A DNA stretch of 11,084 nt, from the NCBI GenBank assembly GCA_024709705.1, contig JANJWE010000096.1:1-11084 (forward strand). The letters run 5' to 3'. Below are positions 1 through 6,382 of the stretch, piece by piece. Source of the DNA: Flavobacterium sp. (GTDB lineage Bacteria; Bacteroidota; Bacteroidia; Flavobacteriales; Flavobacteriaceae). Positions within the stretch are counted from its first letter, which is position 1. The number at the start of each line of letters is the position of its first letter. The notes under the pieces are model-generated. The model saw nothing but the letters and a program-made list of their open reading frames with translations. It ran no database searches and was not told the origin of the DNA. Position numbers and translations under genes: made by a program.

Positions 1-1
1 A

Positions 2-823
2 TTTGAGTGGAAAGGATCTTCATTTTCGGGTAAGTTAAAAACAATTTATATTAAAGAAAATGATAGCATTACTCAAAAACAAATTATTAATAATGTGGAG
101 GCAAATGCTTACATTACACTGAAAGACACCTTAAATGGTACAAAAATCGTTTGGAATTGTAAAGGTACTCTTGATTTTTGGGGTAAAATCAAAACCTTTT
201 TCTTCGAAAATCAAGAGGATAAAATTGGTGCTGTTTTTGAAAAAAGTCTTTATAAACTCCAAGATGTACTGCATCACGAAATTAGTCGATATTCTATTGA
301 AGAAAACGGTATAGTATCTTTACCCAAAGAATATTTTTTAAAACAAAAAGTGGAATTAAACCCGGAAAACTTTTACAGTAACTTACAACAATTGATGCCT
401 GAATTAGAAAACTTCGCTGTTTCAAATTCTATTTCTTCCAGTCAACCATCTTTTATCAGTTACACATCAAACAATATTTCTAAAAATCCACTTCGCCTGG
501 AAATTGGAGTTCCCATAAAAGAGGTTATTTTCACTTCGCAAGAAAGTCAATTTACATGTGATAGTATTCCGGCACACCAAGCCATCAAAATCACTTTAAA
601 AGGCGATTATTCGCATACCCGAAAAGCTTGGAAAAAAGCAATGGAATATTTGTTAAAAAACAAACTTGAAGCATCGGATAAACTTAGCTATCGCGAAGTT
701 TATGTCAAAAATAATAGAAATATAAAGAATCCCTCCGAATGGTTGACTCATATTTATATACCGCTAGCACAGAATAGCCGGGTTAAAGTTGTGGCATCGG
801 ATACTCTCCCATCTAGTGAATAA
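2..823 (+). CDS. SRPBCC-like / GyrI-like effector-binding protein (5' truncated)
   Basis: The frame is open from the first complete codon at position 2, so the gene begins upstream of the window; the GTG at 95 is an internal Val codon and not a believable start. 273 residues are visible. The first part (to about nt 400) has the strand pattern and closing helix of an SRPBCC/START-like lipid- or ligand-binding fold, with the 'GTKIVWNCKGTLDFWGKI' stretch and a long helix ending at 'YKLQDVLHHEI'. The second part (about nt 500-770) matches the GyrI-like small-molecule domain: a 'GVPI' strand, the 'GDYSHTRKAW' helix entry, 'YREVYV', and the final 'THIYIPL' strand. No DNA-binding domain is visible. 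It ends in TAA, 53 nt before the sigma factor gene, so co-transcription is possible. The role is probably binding a small hydrophobic ligand; the ligand is unknown. Family assignment is by motif recognition only. Confidence 0.75.
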   Translation, partial: FEWKGSSFSGKLKTIYIKENDSITQKQIINNVEANAYITLKDTLNGTKIVWNCKGTLDFWGKIKTFFFENQEDKIGAVFEKSLYKLQDVLHHEISRYSIEENGIVSLPKEYFLKQKVELNPENFYSNLQQLMPELENFAVSNSISSSQPSFISYTSNNISKNPLRLEIGVPIKEVIFTSQESQFTCDSIPAHQAIKITLKGDYSHTRKAWKKAMEYLLKNKLEASDKLSYREVYVKNNRNIKNPSEWLTHIYIPLAQNSRVKVVASDTLPSSE

Positions 824-876
824 AATACACGATTAAACTTTTACAACCAATTGATGTCTTACTCTAAAAGTAGATT

Positions 877-1419
877 TTGCAAGACGAAAAAGATTTTGTT
901 AAAGAACTAAAAGCTCCCGAAACGCAACAACAAGCGTTTAAAAAACTTGTGAGTCTATATCAAAAACCGCTTTACAATCACATCCGCTCAATTGTTATAA
1001 ATCACGATGATACTCATGATGTTTTACAAAACACTTTCATAAAAGTTTTCAGAAATATAGATTCATTTAAAGGGGATAGCAAAATATTTTCATGGATTTA
1101 CAGAATTGCAACCAATGAGTCATTGACCTTTTTACAACAAAAGGCAAAGAAAAATAATAGTTCCGAAAGTGAATATCTCAATAAGGAAATAGATAAGATG
1201 GAAGCTGATGTTTATTTTGAGGGTTCTGAAATTGAAATAAAACTTCACCGAGCAATTGCTACATTGCCTGAAAAACAGCAATTAGTTTTCAAAATGCGAT
1301 ATTATGAAGAAATTAAATACGAAGATTTAGCCGTAATTCTGGAAACTTCCGTAGGTGCCCTTAAAGCTTCCTATCATTTAGCGGTAAAAAAAATAGAAAA
1401 GTATTTAAACTTAAATTAA
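877..1419 (+). CDS. ECF-family RNA polymerase sigma factor
   Basis: A 180-residue sigma-70 family factor of the extracytoplasmic function type, which would direct RNA polymerase to a specific regulon. Region 2 covers about residues 20-90, with the helix 'HDDTHDVLQNTFIKVFRNI' and the '-10 reading' part 'FKGDSKIFSWIYRIATNE'. Region 4 covers about residues 122-176, with 'LPEKQQLVFKMRYYEE' followed by a helix-turn-helix ending 'GALKASYHLAVKKIEKYL'. Regions 1 and 3 are absent, as expected for ECF factors. The start is TTG at 877: the in-frame stop TAG lies at 871-873, there is no ATG before region 4, and the N-terminus 'QDEKDFVKELKAPETQQQAF' looks complete for flavobacterial relatives. It is followed after 30 nt by a membrane protein and then a secreted sensor-like protein, the usual sigma/anti-sigma/sensor layout. 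The target regulon cannot be told from here. Confidence 0.92.
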   Translation: MQDEKDFVKELKAPETQQQAFKKLVSLYQKPLYNHIRSIVINHDDTHDVLQNTFIKVFRNIDSFKGDSKIFSWIYRIATNESLTFLQQKAKKNNSSESEYLNKEIDKMEADVYFEGSEIEIKLHRAIATLPEKQQLVFKMRYYEEIKYEDLAVILETSVGALKASYHLAVKKIEKYLNLN

Positions 1420-1449
1420 ACCAACATCCCAGAAAAGTGTCTTATTAAT

Positions 1450-1872
1450 ATGAAATCAATTAAATTAAATACCAAACCTAGAATTAAAACCGGATTTACT
1501 GTCCCTGAAGGATATTTTGAATCTTTTTCTGAAGAATTGATGAACCAAGTCAAAGATAGAGATTCTAAAGTTATTCCAATAAAGTTTAGATTTGTTATCA
1601 AACTCAGTGTTGCTGCCAGTATTGTACTATTTTTAGGTTTAGGTACATACTTTTACATAGAAACAAAATCTGAAAATGATTATACCGATCAAATCGAGTT
1701 GTATTTAACATCAAATACTCAATTAACCACCCACGATATTGTTTACTTTATGGAGTATTCCGATGTAAGCTCTCTTGAATCCAAACACAATTTACACCCT
1801 GAAGAAATAGAAGGATTCCTTTTAGATAGTTATGAAATAGAAGAAATAATTACACATTCAAACGAAAATTAA
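1450..1872 (+). CDS. Single-pass membrane protein, probable anti-sigma partner of the upstream ECF factor
   Basis: 140 residues. The N-terminal ~46 residues are basic and soluble, with a 'GFTVPEGYFESFSEELM' motif of a type I associate with Bacteroidetes proteins encoded just after ECF sigma genes. One transmembrane helix lies at about residues 47-70 (VIKLSVAASIVLFLGLGTYF). The ~70 remaining residues are acidic and would be periplasmic if the basic N-terminus stays in the cytosol. It starts 30 nt after the sigma stop and ends 5 nt before the next start, so the three genes are almost certainly one transcript. The inferred role is to hold the sigma factor at the membrane, but no zinc-binding anti-sigma (ZAS, HxxxCxxC) motif is present, so the function rests on position and topology rather than on a recognised domain. 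Confidence 0.7.
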   Translation: MKSIKLNTKPRIKTGFTVPEGYFESFSEELMNQVKDRDSKVIPIKFRFVIKLSVAASIVLFLGLGTYFYIETKSENDYTDQIELYLTSNTQLTTHDIVYFMEYSDVSSLESKHNLHPEEIEGFLLDSYEIEEIITHSNEN

Positions 1873-1877
1873 AAAAC

Positions 1878-2336
1878 ATGAAAAAATATTTTCCCCTACT
1901 TTTAGTAGTTATATTTATGCAATCCTTTGCGGTACAATCACAACCATCAGGTAAAAAAGAGCGGGTAAAAGCCATAAAAACGGCATTTATAACCAGTGAA
2001 CTTGGACTAACCCCTTCAGAAGCAGAAAAGTTTTGGCCAATTTACAACGCCTTTGAAGAAAAACAATTTGAATTACGTCATGAAAAAATGCGTTCCTACT
2101 TGAATCGAATGAAAAACGATGTAGACCAATTGAATGAAAAAGAAGCAGGACTACTTTTGACTCAAATGGAAAGTATTGAGGACGAATTGTATCAAATTCG
2201 CAAAAAACTTATTCAAGATTTACGCAATGTACTTCCTGTTCACAAAATCATAAAACTACGTAAAGCGGAAGAAGATTTTAATAGGGATTTATTACGCCAA
2301 ATGAGAGAGAATAGACCGTTACCGAAACGAAATTAA
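1878..2336 (+). CDS. Secreted Spy/CpxP-like helical protein, 'sensor of ECF-type sigma factor' family
   Basis: 152 residues with a signal peptide (about residues 1-21, basic MKK then a hydrophobic core ending AVQS). The mature part is nearly all helical and charged. It contains 'ELGLTPSEAEKFWPIYNAFEEKQFELR', which resembles the LTxxQ-type hairpin of Spy/CpxP and heavy-metal-sensor proteins, then a long coiled helix and a basic tail. Flavobacterial proteins of this type are commonly named sensor of ECF-type sigma factor. It begins 5 nt after the putative anti-sigma gene, which supports a periplasmic role in the same signalling circuit, sensing envelope stress or a metal. No metal-binding His/Cys cluster is visible (a single His at about 68 and one at 122), so the stimulus is unknown. 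Confidence 0.75.
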   Translation: MKKYFPLLLVVIFMQSFAVQSQPSGKKERVKAIKTAFITSELGLTPSEAEKFWPIYNAFEEKQFELRHEKMRSYLNRMKNDVDQLNEKEAGLLLTQMESIEDELYQIRKKLIQDLRNVLPVHKIIKLRKAEEDFNRDLLRQMRENRPLPKRN

Positions 2337-2348
2337 TTTTATTAATTT
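2330..2348. terminator. AT-only inverted repeat across two convergent stop codons (weak bidirectional terminator candidate)
   Basis: AAATTAAT (2330-2337) and ATTAATTT (2341-2348) are perfect 8-bp inverted arms around a TTT loop. The repeat contains the TAA of the sensor gene on the plus strand and overlaps the TAA of the propeller gene on the minus strand. With no G or C the hairpin would be weak, so termination here is uncertain. Confidence 0.25.
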
Positions 2349-3405
2349 ATCGATTAAAGGTTAATTTATCAACTCTGTTTTTTCCAGCTGCTATAGCAAC
2401 GTGTTTGTTTAAGAAACGTAAAGTATGGTAATTTGTATTCGCACTGATTTGTTTCCATTTTATACCGCTATCATCCGAAAAATATAAACCCTGAGAGCTA
2501 ACAGCTATCAATTGTTTTCCTCCGGAGTTGGGAACAAATTGTATGCAAGAAGTATAACCCGGTCCTTCGCCCTCACCTATTAATGACCAAGTTTTACCTC
2601 CGTCTATGGTAATGGCTTTGTTTTGAGTGTTTGCCGTCTGATTTTCATAATCACCACCGGCTATAATACCTATTGTATCATCATAAAAATCAGCTGTAAA
2701 AATACCACTCATTTTAGTTCCACTTACAATTGGAGTCTCATAAACCTTCCAAATTTTTCCTTTGTCTCCAGAATGAAAAACTCTGGCGTGACTTCCACCT
2801 GTAGTTATCCAAGCATGCATTCCATGAACTACTAAACCGGTGTTGCTTGCTGCAAAACCGTATTCATCTGCAAACAAAGGGGGTAAAAGTTGGTTCATTT
2901 TTTGCCAAGTCCTTCCTCCATCTCTTGTTATCAGAATAGAGAGTTTGTTGCCTTGTGGGTCTCCCACAGCAATTCCGGACATTTCATCCCAAAATTGAAT
3001 AGCATTGTAAAAAGCACCATCTTGTTTATCTTCAAAAACTAATTGAGAAGTATTATTCTTTTTATCAATTTTATAGATTACCGATGGTTTTTCGGTACTC
3101 AATAGGAAAATGTTTGAACTGTTTTGTGCAATTCCTCGAAAATGAGGACTTGTCTTATCGTGAATTATAGAATCCTTAAACCTTTTATTGTTTTCTAAAT
3201 CATAATATCCATAGGTACCCGTACTTGTAGCATACCAAATTAAATTTTTAGAAATAGAAATGGCTCTAACACTCATTGAATCCGAAATCAATGATTCTAT
3301 CTGGACATCAACAATGGGCAATCGTTCTGCAATCAAAACTTCTTTAGGTGCTTTTTCACAACAGATAAATGATAGTGCAAAAAGAACAAAATAAGAAAAA
3401 CGCAT
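2347..3405 (-). CDS. Exported BNR/YCF48-like beta-propeller protein
   Basis: 352 residues with an N-terminal export signal ending in 'ALSFICCEK'; the Cys pair at 15-16 suggests a lipoprotein, although the lipobox is not canonical. The body is made of beta-propeller blades with recurrent Asp-box/BNR turns: 'TRDGGRTWQ' (about 160-168), 'SGDKGKIWK' (about 212-220), 'TIDGGKTWS' (about 265-273) and 'SDDSGIKWKQ' (about 310-319). Such repeats occur in sialidase-like and YCF48/HCF136-like (photosystem II assembly factor-like) propellers. In flavobacteria these proteins are often called 'oxidoreductase', a label not supported by anything seen here. No catalytic residues of sialidases are recognisable. 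It is convergent with the sigma cassette and divergent from the next gene, and is probably transcribed alone from the promoter just upstream. Function unknown; most likely a cell-surface or periplasmic binding propeller. Confidence 0.82.
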   Translation of the reverse strand: MRFSYFVLFALSFICCEKAPKEVLIAERLPIVDVQIESLISDSMSVRAISISKNLIWYATSTGTYGYYDLENNKRFKDSIIHDKTSPHFRGIAQNSSNIFLLSTEKPSVIYKIDKKNNTSQLVFEDKQDGAFYNAIQFWDEMSGIAVGDPQGNKLSILITRDGGRTWQKMNQLLPPLFADEYGFAASNTGLVVHGMHAWITTGGSHARVFHSGDKGKIWKVYETPIVSGTKMSGIFTADFYDDTIGIIAGGDYENQTANTQNKAITIDGGKTWSLIGEGEGPGYTSCIQFVPNSGGKQLIAVSSQGLYFSDDSGIKWKQISANTNYHTLRFLNKHVAIAAGKNRVDKLTFNR

Positions 3406-3421
3406 AATCTTATATTTTTTT

Positions 3422-3450
3422 CAAATATAGAAAAACAAAAAAATTAACAA
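3422..3450 (-). promoter_or_regulatory. Bacteroidetes-type promoter for the beta-propeller lipoprotein gene
   Basis: Read on the minus strand, TTG (3450-3448) is followed by an 18-nt spacer and then TATATTTG (3429-3422). This matches the -33 TTG and -7 TAnnTTTG boxes of the Bacteroidetes housekeeping sigma factor. Transcription would begin near 3415-3418, giving a leader of only about 10-13 nt before the ATG at 3405. AT-rich DNA can produce such matches by chance, but position and spacing are right. Confidence 0.6.
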
Positions 3451-3555
3451 GAAAAATTAGTGCAAAGAGTAAAAATTAACGTTGAAATTCATTTTGGCAC
3501 AAATATTGGGTAGAGATAATTAAAGTTTGAGTATCCATTTCTAAATCAAAAGACT

Positions 3556-4992
3556 ATGAAAACAAAATTTTATATATTATTTGCCATATGGGTTGGGATA
3601 ACCGATATGCATTCACAAGATAGAACTACCGTAAGAGCAAATTCAATAGATATTAGTGACAATTTAGATCTAAGAGCTATTGCACACATATTTGGTGAGT
3701 CATCCAATTTAGAAGATTTTGAAAGACGTCTAAATAATCCAAACAACCCCATTTCAAATTTGGATTTGAATAACGACAATCAAGTAGACTATTTAAGAGT
3801 TATTGAATCTGTAGAAAACAGAACCCACTTGATTATAGTTCAAGCCGTATTGGAGAGAGATATTTTTCAAGATGTGGCAACCATTGAAGTAGAAAGAGAT
3901 CAATCTAACAGAGTTCAAGTACAAATTGTTGGTGATGTTTTTATGTATGGTCCAAATTATATTTATGAACCAGTATATGTTTACACTCCTGTAATTTACA
4001 ATACATTCTGGGTTTACGGTTACAGACCCTACTATTCGCCTTGGTATTGGGGGTATTATCCCGGCTATTTTTATGCATGGAACCCCTTTCCTATTTATCA
4101 TTACAGAAATCATGTCAATGTATTTATAAATGTTAATAATACCTGTCATTATGTAAACCATAGAAGAAGTAGCCGGGCTATTGCCTTACATCAAAGTAGA
4201 AGAGCCAATGGATATGAAAGAATGTACCCAAATAGAAGTTTTAGCAATAGAAATACCGGATTTTCTAACCGATATGAATTAACAGAAACCCGATCTCAAT
4301 CTGGTGGAAGATCTCAAAACTATGGAAGCACAAATGGAGTAAGAAGCAATCAAAACAATTCTTCGGCTTCAAACTATACGCCAAAAAATAATGCATCTCG
4401 TTCGAATGGGACATATCAAAACACCTATTCCAGCACACCTAGAACAAGAAATGGAAATACAACCACTAATTACACTAGTGAAAATAATTCCACATACTCG
4501 CCAAGAAATAATTCAAATCCAAGAAGTAATCAAAGTATAGGTTCAAATGAAAATAACGCGAGTAACAGCCAATCGATTCCAAGAACAAATCAATATTCTG
4601 GAAATCAAAACAACCCGAGAAGCACAAGTAGTTATTCTAATCCAAGAACCAATACCAGTTCATCAAGCACATACTATGCCCCAAGAATAAATCAAAATAA
4701 TTCTTCGGCTCAGAATAGTCCAAGAAGTTCAAACAGTTATTCAAGTCCAAAATCAAGTCAAAGTCAGTCCTATCAATCATCTCCAAGAAGCAATCCAAGA
4801 ACCACAACTGAGTATAACTCTTCTGTTGGTTCCCCCAAGAGTACCTCAAGTAGTCCAAGGGTTCAAAATTACAACCAACCCAGACCCAGTGCTCCTAGTG
4901 GAGGTAGCCGACCACAGATAAGTTCAACTCCGAGAAGTCAGAGTGCAGGACAAGGTAGTTCTGGTAGAGGAAATTCGAATGGTAGAGGATAA
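3556..4992 (+). CDS. Secreted protein with EF-hand-like loop and long Ser/Asn/Pro/Arg repeat tail
   Basis: 478 residues. Signal peptide about 1-20 (MKTKFYILFAIWVGITDMHS). Residues 30-130 form a conserved-looking folded domain. It contains 'LDLNNDNQVDYLRV' (Asp70, Asn72, Asp74, Asp78), a calcium-loop-like DxNxDxxxD pattern, and strands such as 'THLIIVQAVL' and 'DVATIEVER'. Residues ~130-185 are extremely rich in Tyr, Trp and Pro. From ~235 to the end the chain is low-complexity, dominated by Ser, Asn, Gln, Pro, Arg and Gly, with about a dozen spaced 'xPR' units (SPRS, NPRS, NPRT, IPRT, TPRS). No sorting domain (Por C-terminal type) is visible at the end. It sits alone between a divergent gene and a convergent gene and has its own terminator. 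I know similar N-terminal domains only as hypothetical proteins of Bacteroidetes. A surface or matrix-like role is a guess from composition. Confidence 0.8.
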   Translation: MKTKFYILFAIWVGITDMHSQDRTTVRANSIDISDNLDLRAIAHIFGESSNLEDFERRLNNPNNPISNLDLNNDNQVDYLRVIESVENRTHLIIVQAVLERDIFQDVATIEVERDQSNRVQVQIVGDVFMYGPNYIYEPVYVYTPVIYNTFWVYGYRPYYSPWYWGYYPGYFYAWNPFPIYHYRNHVNVFINVNNTCHYVNHRRSSRAIALHQSRRANGYERMYPNRSFSNRNTGFSNRYELTETRSQSGGRSQNYGSTNGVRSNQNNSSASNYTPKNNASRSNGTYQNTYSSTPRTRNGNTTTNYTSENNSTYSPRNNSNPRSNQSIGSNENNASNSQSIPRTNQYSGNQNNPRSTSSYSNPRTNTSSSSTYYAPRINQNNSSAQNSPRSSNSYSSPKSSQSQSYQSSPRSNPRTTTEYNSSVGSPKSTSSSPRVQNYNQPRPSAPSGGSRPQISSTPRSQSAGQGSSGRGNSNGRG

Positions 4993-4999
4993 AATTTAT

Positions 5000-5034
5000 A
5001 AAGGCGGTTTTACATTAACCGCCTTTTTTATTTT
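5000..5034 (+). terminator. Intrinsic terminator after the repeat-tail protein gene
   Basis: A 10-bp perfect stem, AAAGGCGGTT (5000-5009) with AACCGCCTTT (5017-5026), closes a 7-nt loop and runs into a T-rich tract (six Ts at 5024-5029, then A and TTTT). It begins 7 nt after the TAA of the plus-strand gene and ends at the stop codon of the convergent PAQR gene. On the minus strand the stem is followed by a weaker A/T mix, so it may serve both genes but fits the plus strand best. Confidence 0.9.
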
Positions 5035-5680
5035 AGTAATATCCCGATTCTAATGAAAGATAAATAGAAATAAAGTGAGATATTGAACCCAATAAAACAA
5101 AACAATGCCAAATAGCGTGGTAATAATTTTTATTACTTTTTACAAAAAAATAAACTCCAGAGGTGTAAAAAACACCTCCAATCATGACCCATATTAAAAC
5201 ACTTTTAGGCATAGTTTCAAGCATGGGATTTGAAATAAAAAGTATCATCCAACCCATTAATAAATAAAGAATTAAGGATACTATTTTAAATCTTTGGGTA
5301 AAAAACAACTTGAAAACAGTTCCCAAACCTACCAATCCCCAGATTACGGATAAAAAAACAAAGGAAGTTTCTGCTGGTAAATACCTTAATACCAATGGAG
5401 TGTAGGTACCTGCAATTAAAAAATAGATACTTATGTGATCGATAATTTGTAAACGACTTTTCTTTTTTCTGTTTTTGGAATAATGGTATAAAGTGGATGC
5501 CGTGTAAACAAAAAACAATCCGAAACCAAATAATACTACCCCTAAAAAGATTTTAAAATCGTAATACAAATAGGCAATTTCAAAGAGTATTGGCAAACCC
5601 AAAAAACAAAAAAGTACCCCAACTAAATGTGTCAGGGTATTGTAAACTTCTTCATTTTGGGTTTGAATACGTTTTTCCAT
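5033..5680 (-). CDS. trhA: TrhA / hemolysin III family (PAQR) membrane protein
   Basis: 215 residues with about seven hydrophobic helices, the usual length of bacterial hemolysin III/TrhA proteins. Family hallmarks are present: 'NTLTHLVG' near the N-terminus (His18), the 'STLYH' motif (Ser62, His66), 'DHISIYFLIAGTYTP' (Asp81-His82 onward), and 'HAIWHCFVLLGSISHF' (His188, His192) in the last helix. In this superfamily the Ser/Asp and the three His residues form a zinc site and a ceramidase-like centre. Bacterial TrhA is linked to membrane fluidity and lipid homeostasis; actual haemolysis is not expected. The start ATG at 5680 gives the standard N-terminus. The gene is 76 nt downstream of the DUF2892 gene on the same strand. 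The spacer has no recognisable promoter or terminator, so it could be the last gene of the efflux operon or separately transcribed. Confidence 0.92.
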   Translation of the reverse strand: MEKRIQTQNEEVYNTLTHLVGVLFCFLGLPILFEIAYLYYDFKIFLGVVLFGFGLFFVYTASTLYHYSKNRKKKSRLQIIDHISIYFLIAGTYTPLVLRYLPAETSFVFLSVIWGLVGLGTVFKLFFTQRFKIVSLILYLLMGWMILFISNPMLETMPKSVLIWVMIGGVFYTSGVYFFVKSNKNYYHAIWHCFVLLGSISHFISIYLSLESGYY

Positions 5681-5756
5681 TTCGTAAGAAAGTACTAGCT
5701 TTCAGGCTACTAAATTATGAATAAGTACAAATACTACAAAAAAAATGTAATTTTTC

Positions 5757-5945
5757 TTAATCTTTAATTTTAAATACTTTTTCCAAAATATCATCCATCA
5801 AACACCATTTGGTTAAGGATGATTGTAATAAATTGGCTCCCACAAAAGCAGTGAACCACAACCAATTTTGGTTGACATAAATGGCTAATAAAATGCTGAT
5901 AAGGATAAAGGTTCCTGCGATGCCGCGTACGATTCTGTTTTTCAT
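5757..5945 (-). CDS. Small DUF2892 (YgaP-like transmembrane) protein
   Basis: 62 residues: 'KNRIVRGIAGTFILISILLAIY' (first membrane helix), 'NWLWFTAFVGANLLQSSLT' (second helix) and then 'KWCLMDDILEKVF'. This is the DUF2892 / YgaP transmembrane-domain pattern of Asn-x-x-Arg start, Gly-rich first helix, 'fvGxnll' second helix and a Cys (Cys48) just after it. The full-length family domain is about this size; no rhodanese domain is attached. It lies downstream of the PII-like gene on the same strand, with a spacer made largely of 8-bp tandem units that end about 7 nt before the ATG. Flavobacterial DUF2892 proteins are often found beside efflux or rhodanese genes. The function is unknown; a membrane sulfur or stress role is only a guess from YgaP. 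Confidence 0.82.
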   Translation of the reverse strand: MKNRIVRGIAGTFILISILLAIYVNQNWLWFTAFVGANLLQSSLTKWCLMDDILEKVFKIKD

Positions 5946-5951
5946 TTTTTT

Positions 5952-5991
5952 AAAGTTCTAAGGTTCTGTGGTTCTAAGGTTCTGAGGTTGG
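5952..5991 (-). repeat. Tandem 8-bp repeat array (AAGGTTCT type) upstream of the DUF2892 gene
   Basis: Five consecutive octamers on the plus strand: AAAGTTCT, AAGGTTCT, GTGGTTCT, AAGGTTCT, GAGGTTGG. The first four share the core GTTCT (three share GGTTCT). Read on the coding strand the array is AGAACC-rich and stops 6 nt before the ATG at 5945, leaving only an A-rich stretch for ribosome binding. A related array precedes the neighbouring gene. Confidence 0.85.
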
Positions 5992-6031
5992 GTACTATTT
6001 TTATCTTAGTTCCTCAGCACATTAGTCCCTT

Positions 6032-6337
6032 TTATATAAATTTTTCGATGTTAAAAGTCGCCAAATGCACTTTGGATTGGGTTTCTAATTCTTTATTGAA
6101 AGCAATAATCAAATCATATAATTTTTCCAAATTTTCAACAGGAACGAAAGCATAAAAAGCAATGGATTCGTTTTCATTGACTTCACTTCCAAACCAATTG
6201 GAAGCTAATGCTTCTTCTGATACGTCTTTAAATCCGGTTACGTTACGATACGAATAGGTTTTCACACCGGATTCTTTAAGCAAATGCTGTATCTCTCTTT
6301 TGAAAGAATGGACAGCGGTTATAAGGACTAATTTCAT
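6032..6337 (-). CDS. Small PII-like (ferredoxin-fold) protein in an RND efflux operon
   Basis: 101 residues, soluble, with no signal peptide or membrane helix. The pattern of an N-terminal strand 'MKLVLITAV', a helix 'FKREIQHLLKESG', a strand 'VKTYSYRNVTGF', an Ala/Ser-rich loop, a strand 'ESIAFYAFVPV', a helix 'ENLEKLYDLIIAFNKEL' and a final strand 'HLATFNIEKF' fits the beta-alpha-beta-beta-alpha-beta fold of PII-like and DUF3240-type proteins. Small PII-like proteins are known beside RND heavy-metal or cation efflux genes, where they are thought to sense a ligand or the state of the pump. Here it follows the pump gene by 88 nt on the same strand, in a spacer full of short tandem repeats. 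The exact family and ligand are uncertain; assignment is by predicted strand/helix order and by context. Confidence 0.6.
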   Translation of the reverse strand: MKLVLITAVHSFKREIQHLLKESGVKTYSYRNVTGFKDVSEEALASNWFGSEVNENESIAFYAFVPVENLEKLYDLIIAFNKELETQSKVHLATFNIEKFI

Positions 6338-6342
6338 TTTTT

Positions 6343-6382
6343 AAGGTTCTAAGGTTCTGAGGCACTAAGGTTCTGAGGTTTT
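6343..6382 (-). repeat. Second tandem 8-bp repeat array (AAGGTTCT type), upstream of the PII-like gene
   Basis: Five consecutive octamers on the plus strand: AAGGTTCT, AAGGTTCT, GAGGCACT, AAGGTTCT, GAGGTTTT. The units are the same as in the array at 5952-5991. It sits in the same place relative to the downstream gene, ending 5 nt before the ATG at 6337 on the coding strand. The other end passes directly into a 7-bp array. Confidence 0.85.

Noticed and set aside
95-97. GTG as the start of the first gene
   Set aside because: The frame is open to the window edge and the upstream codons continue the SRPBCC-like fold, so this is an internal Val codon.
871-879. TAGATTTTG with TTG at 851-853 as a promoter for the sigma gene
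   Set aside because: The -7 box would have a 3-nt instead of a 2-nt gap and would overlap the TTG start codon, so transcription would begin inside the gene.
3494-3529. AAAGTTTG (3522-3529) as the -7 box for the repeat-tail protein gene
   Set aside because: It deviates from TAnnTTTG, and the nearby TTG triplets give spacers of 25 or 13 nt, outside the usual 17-23. The 150-nt divergent spacer must hold a promoter for this gene, but I cannot place it with confidence.
3793-4161. Minus-strand 122-codon frame opposite the repeat-tail protein
   Set aside because: Its Ile/Asn/Tyr-rich composition is the mirror of the Tyr/Asn-rich coding strand; there is no independent support.
5687-5702. Inverted repeat GAAAG...CTTTC between the DUF2892 and PAQR genes as a terminator
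   Set aside because: The stem is only 5 bp and is not followed by a T tract on either strand.
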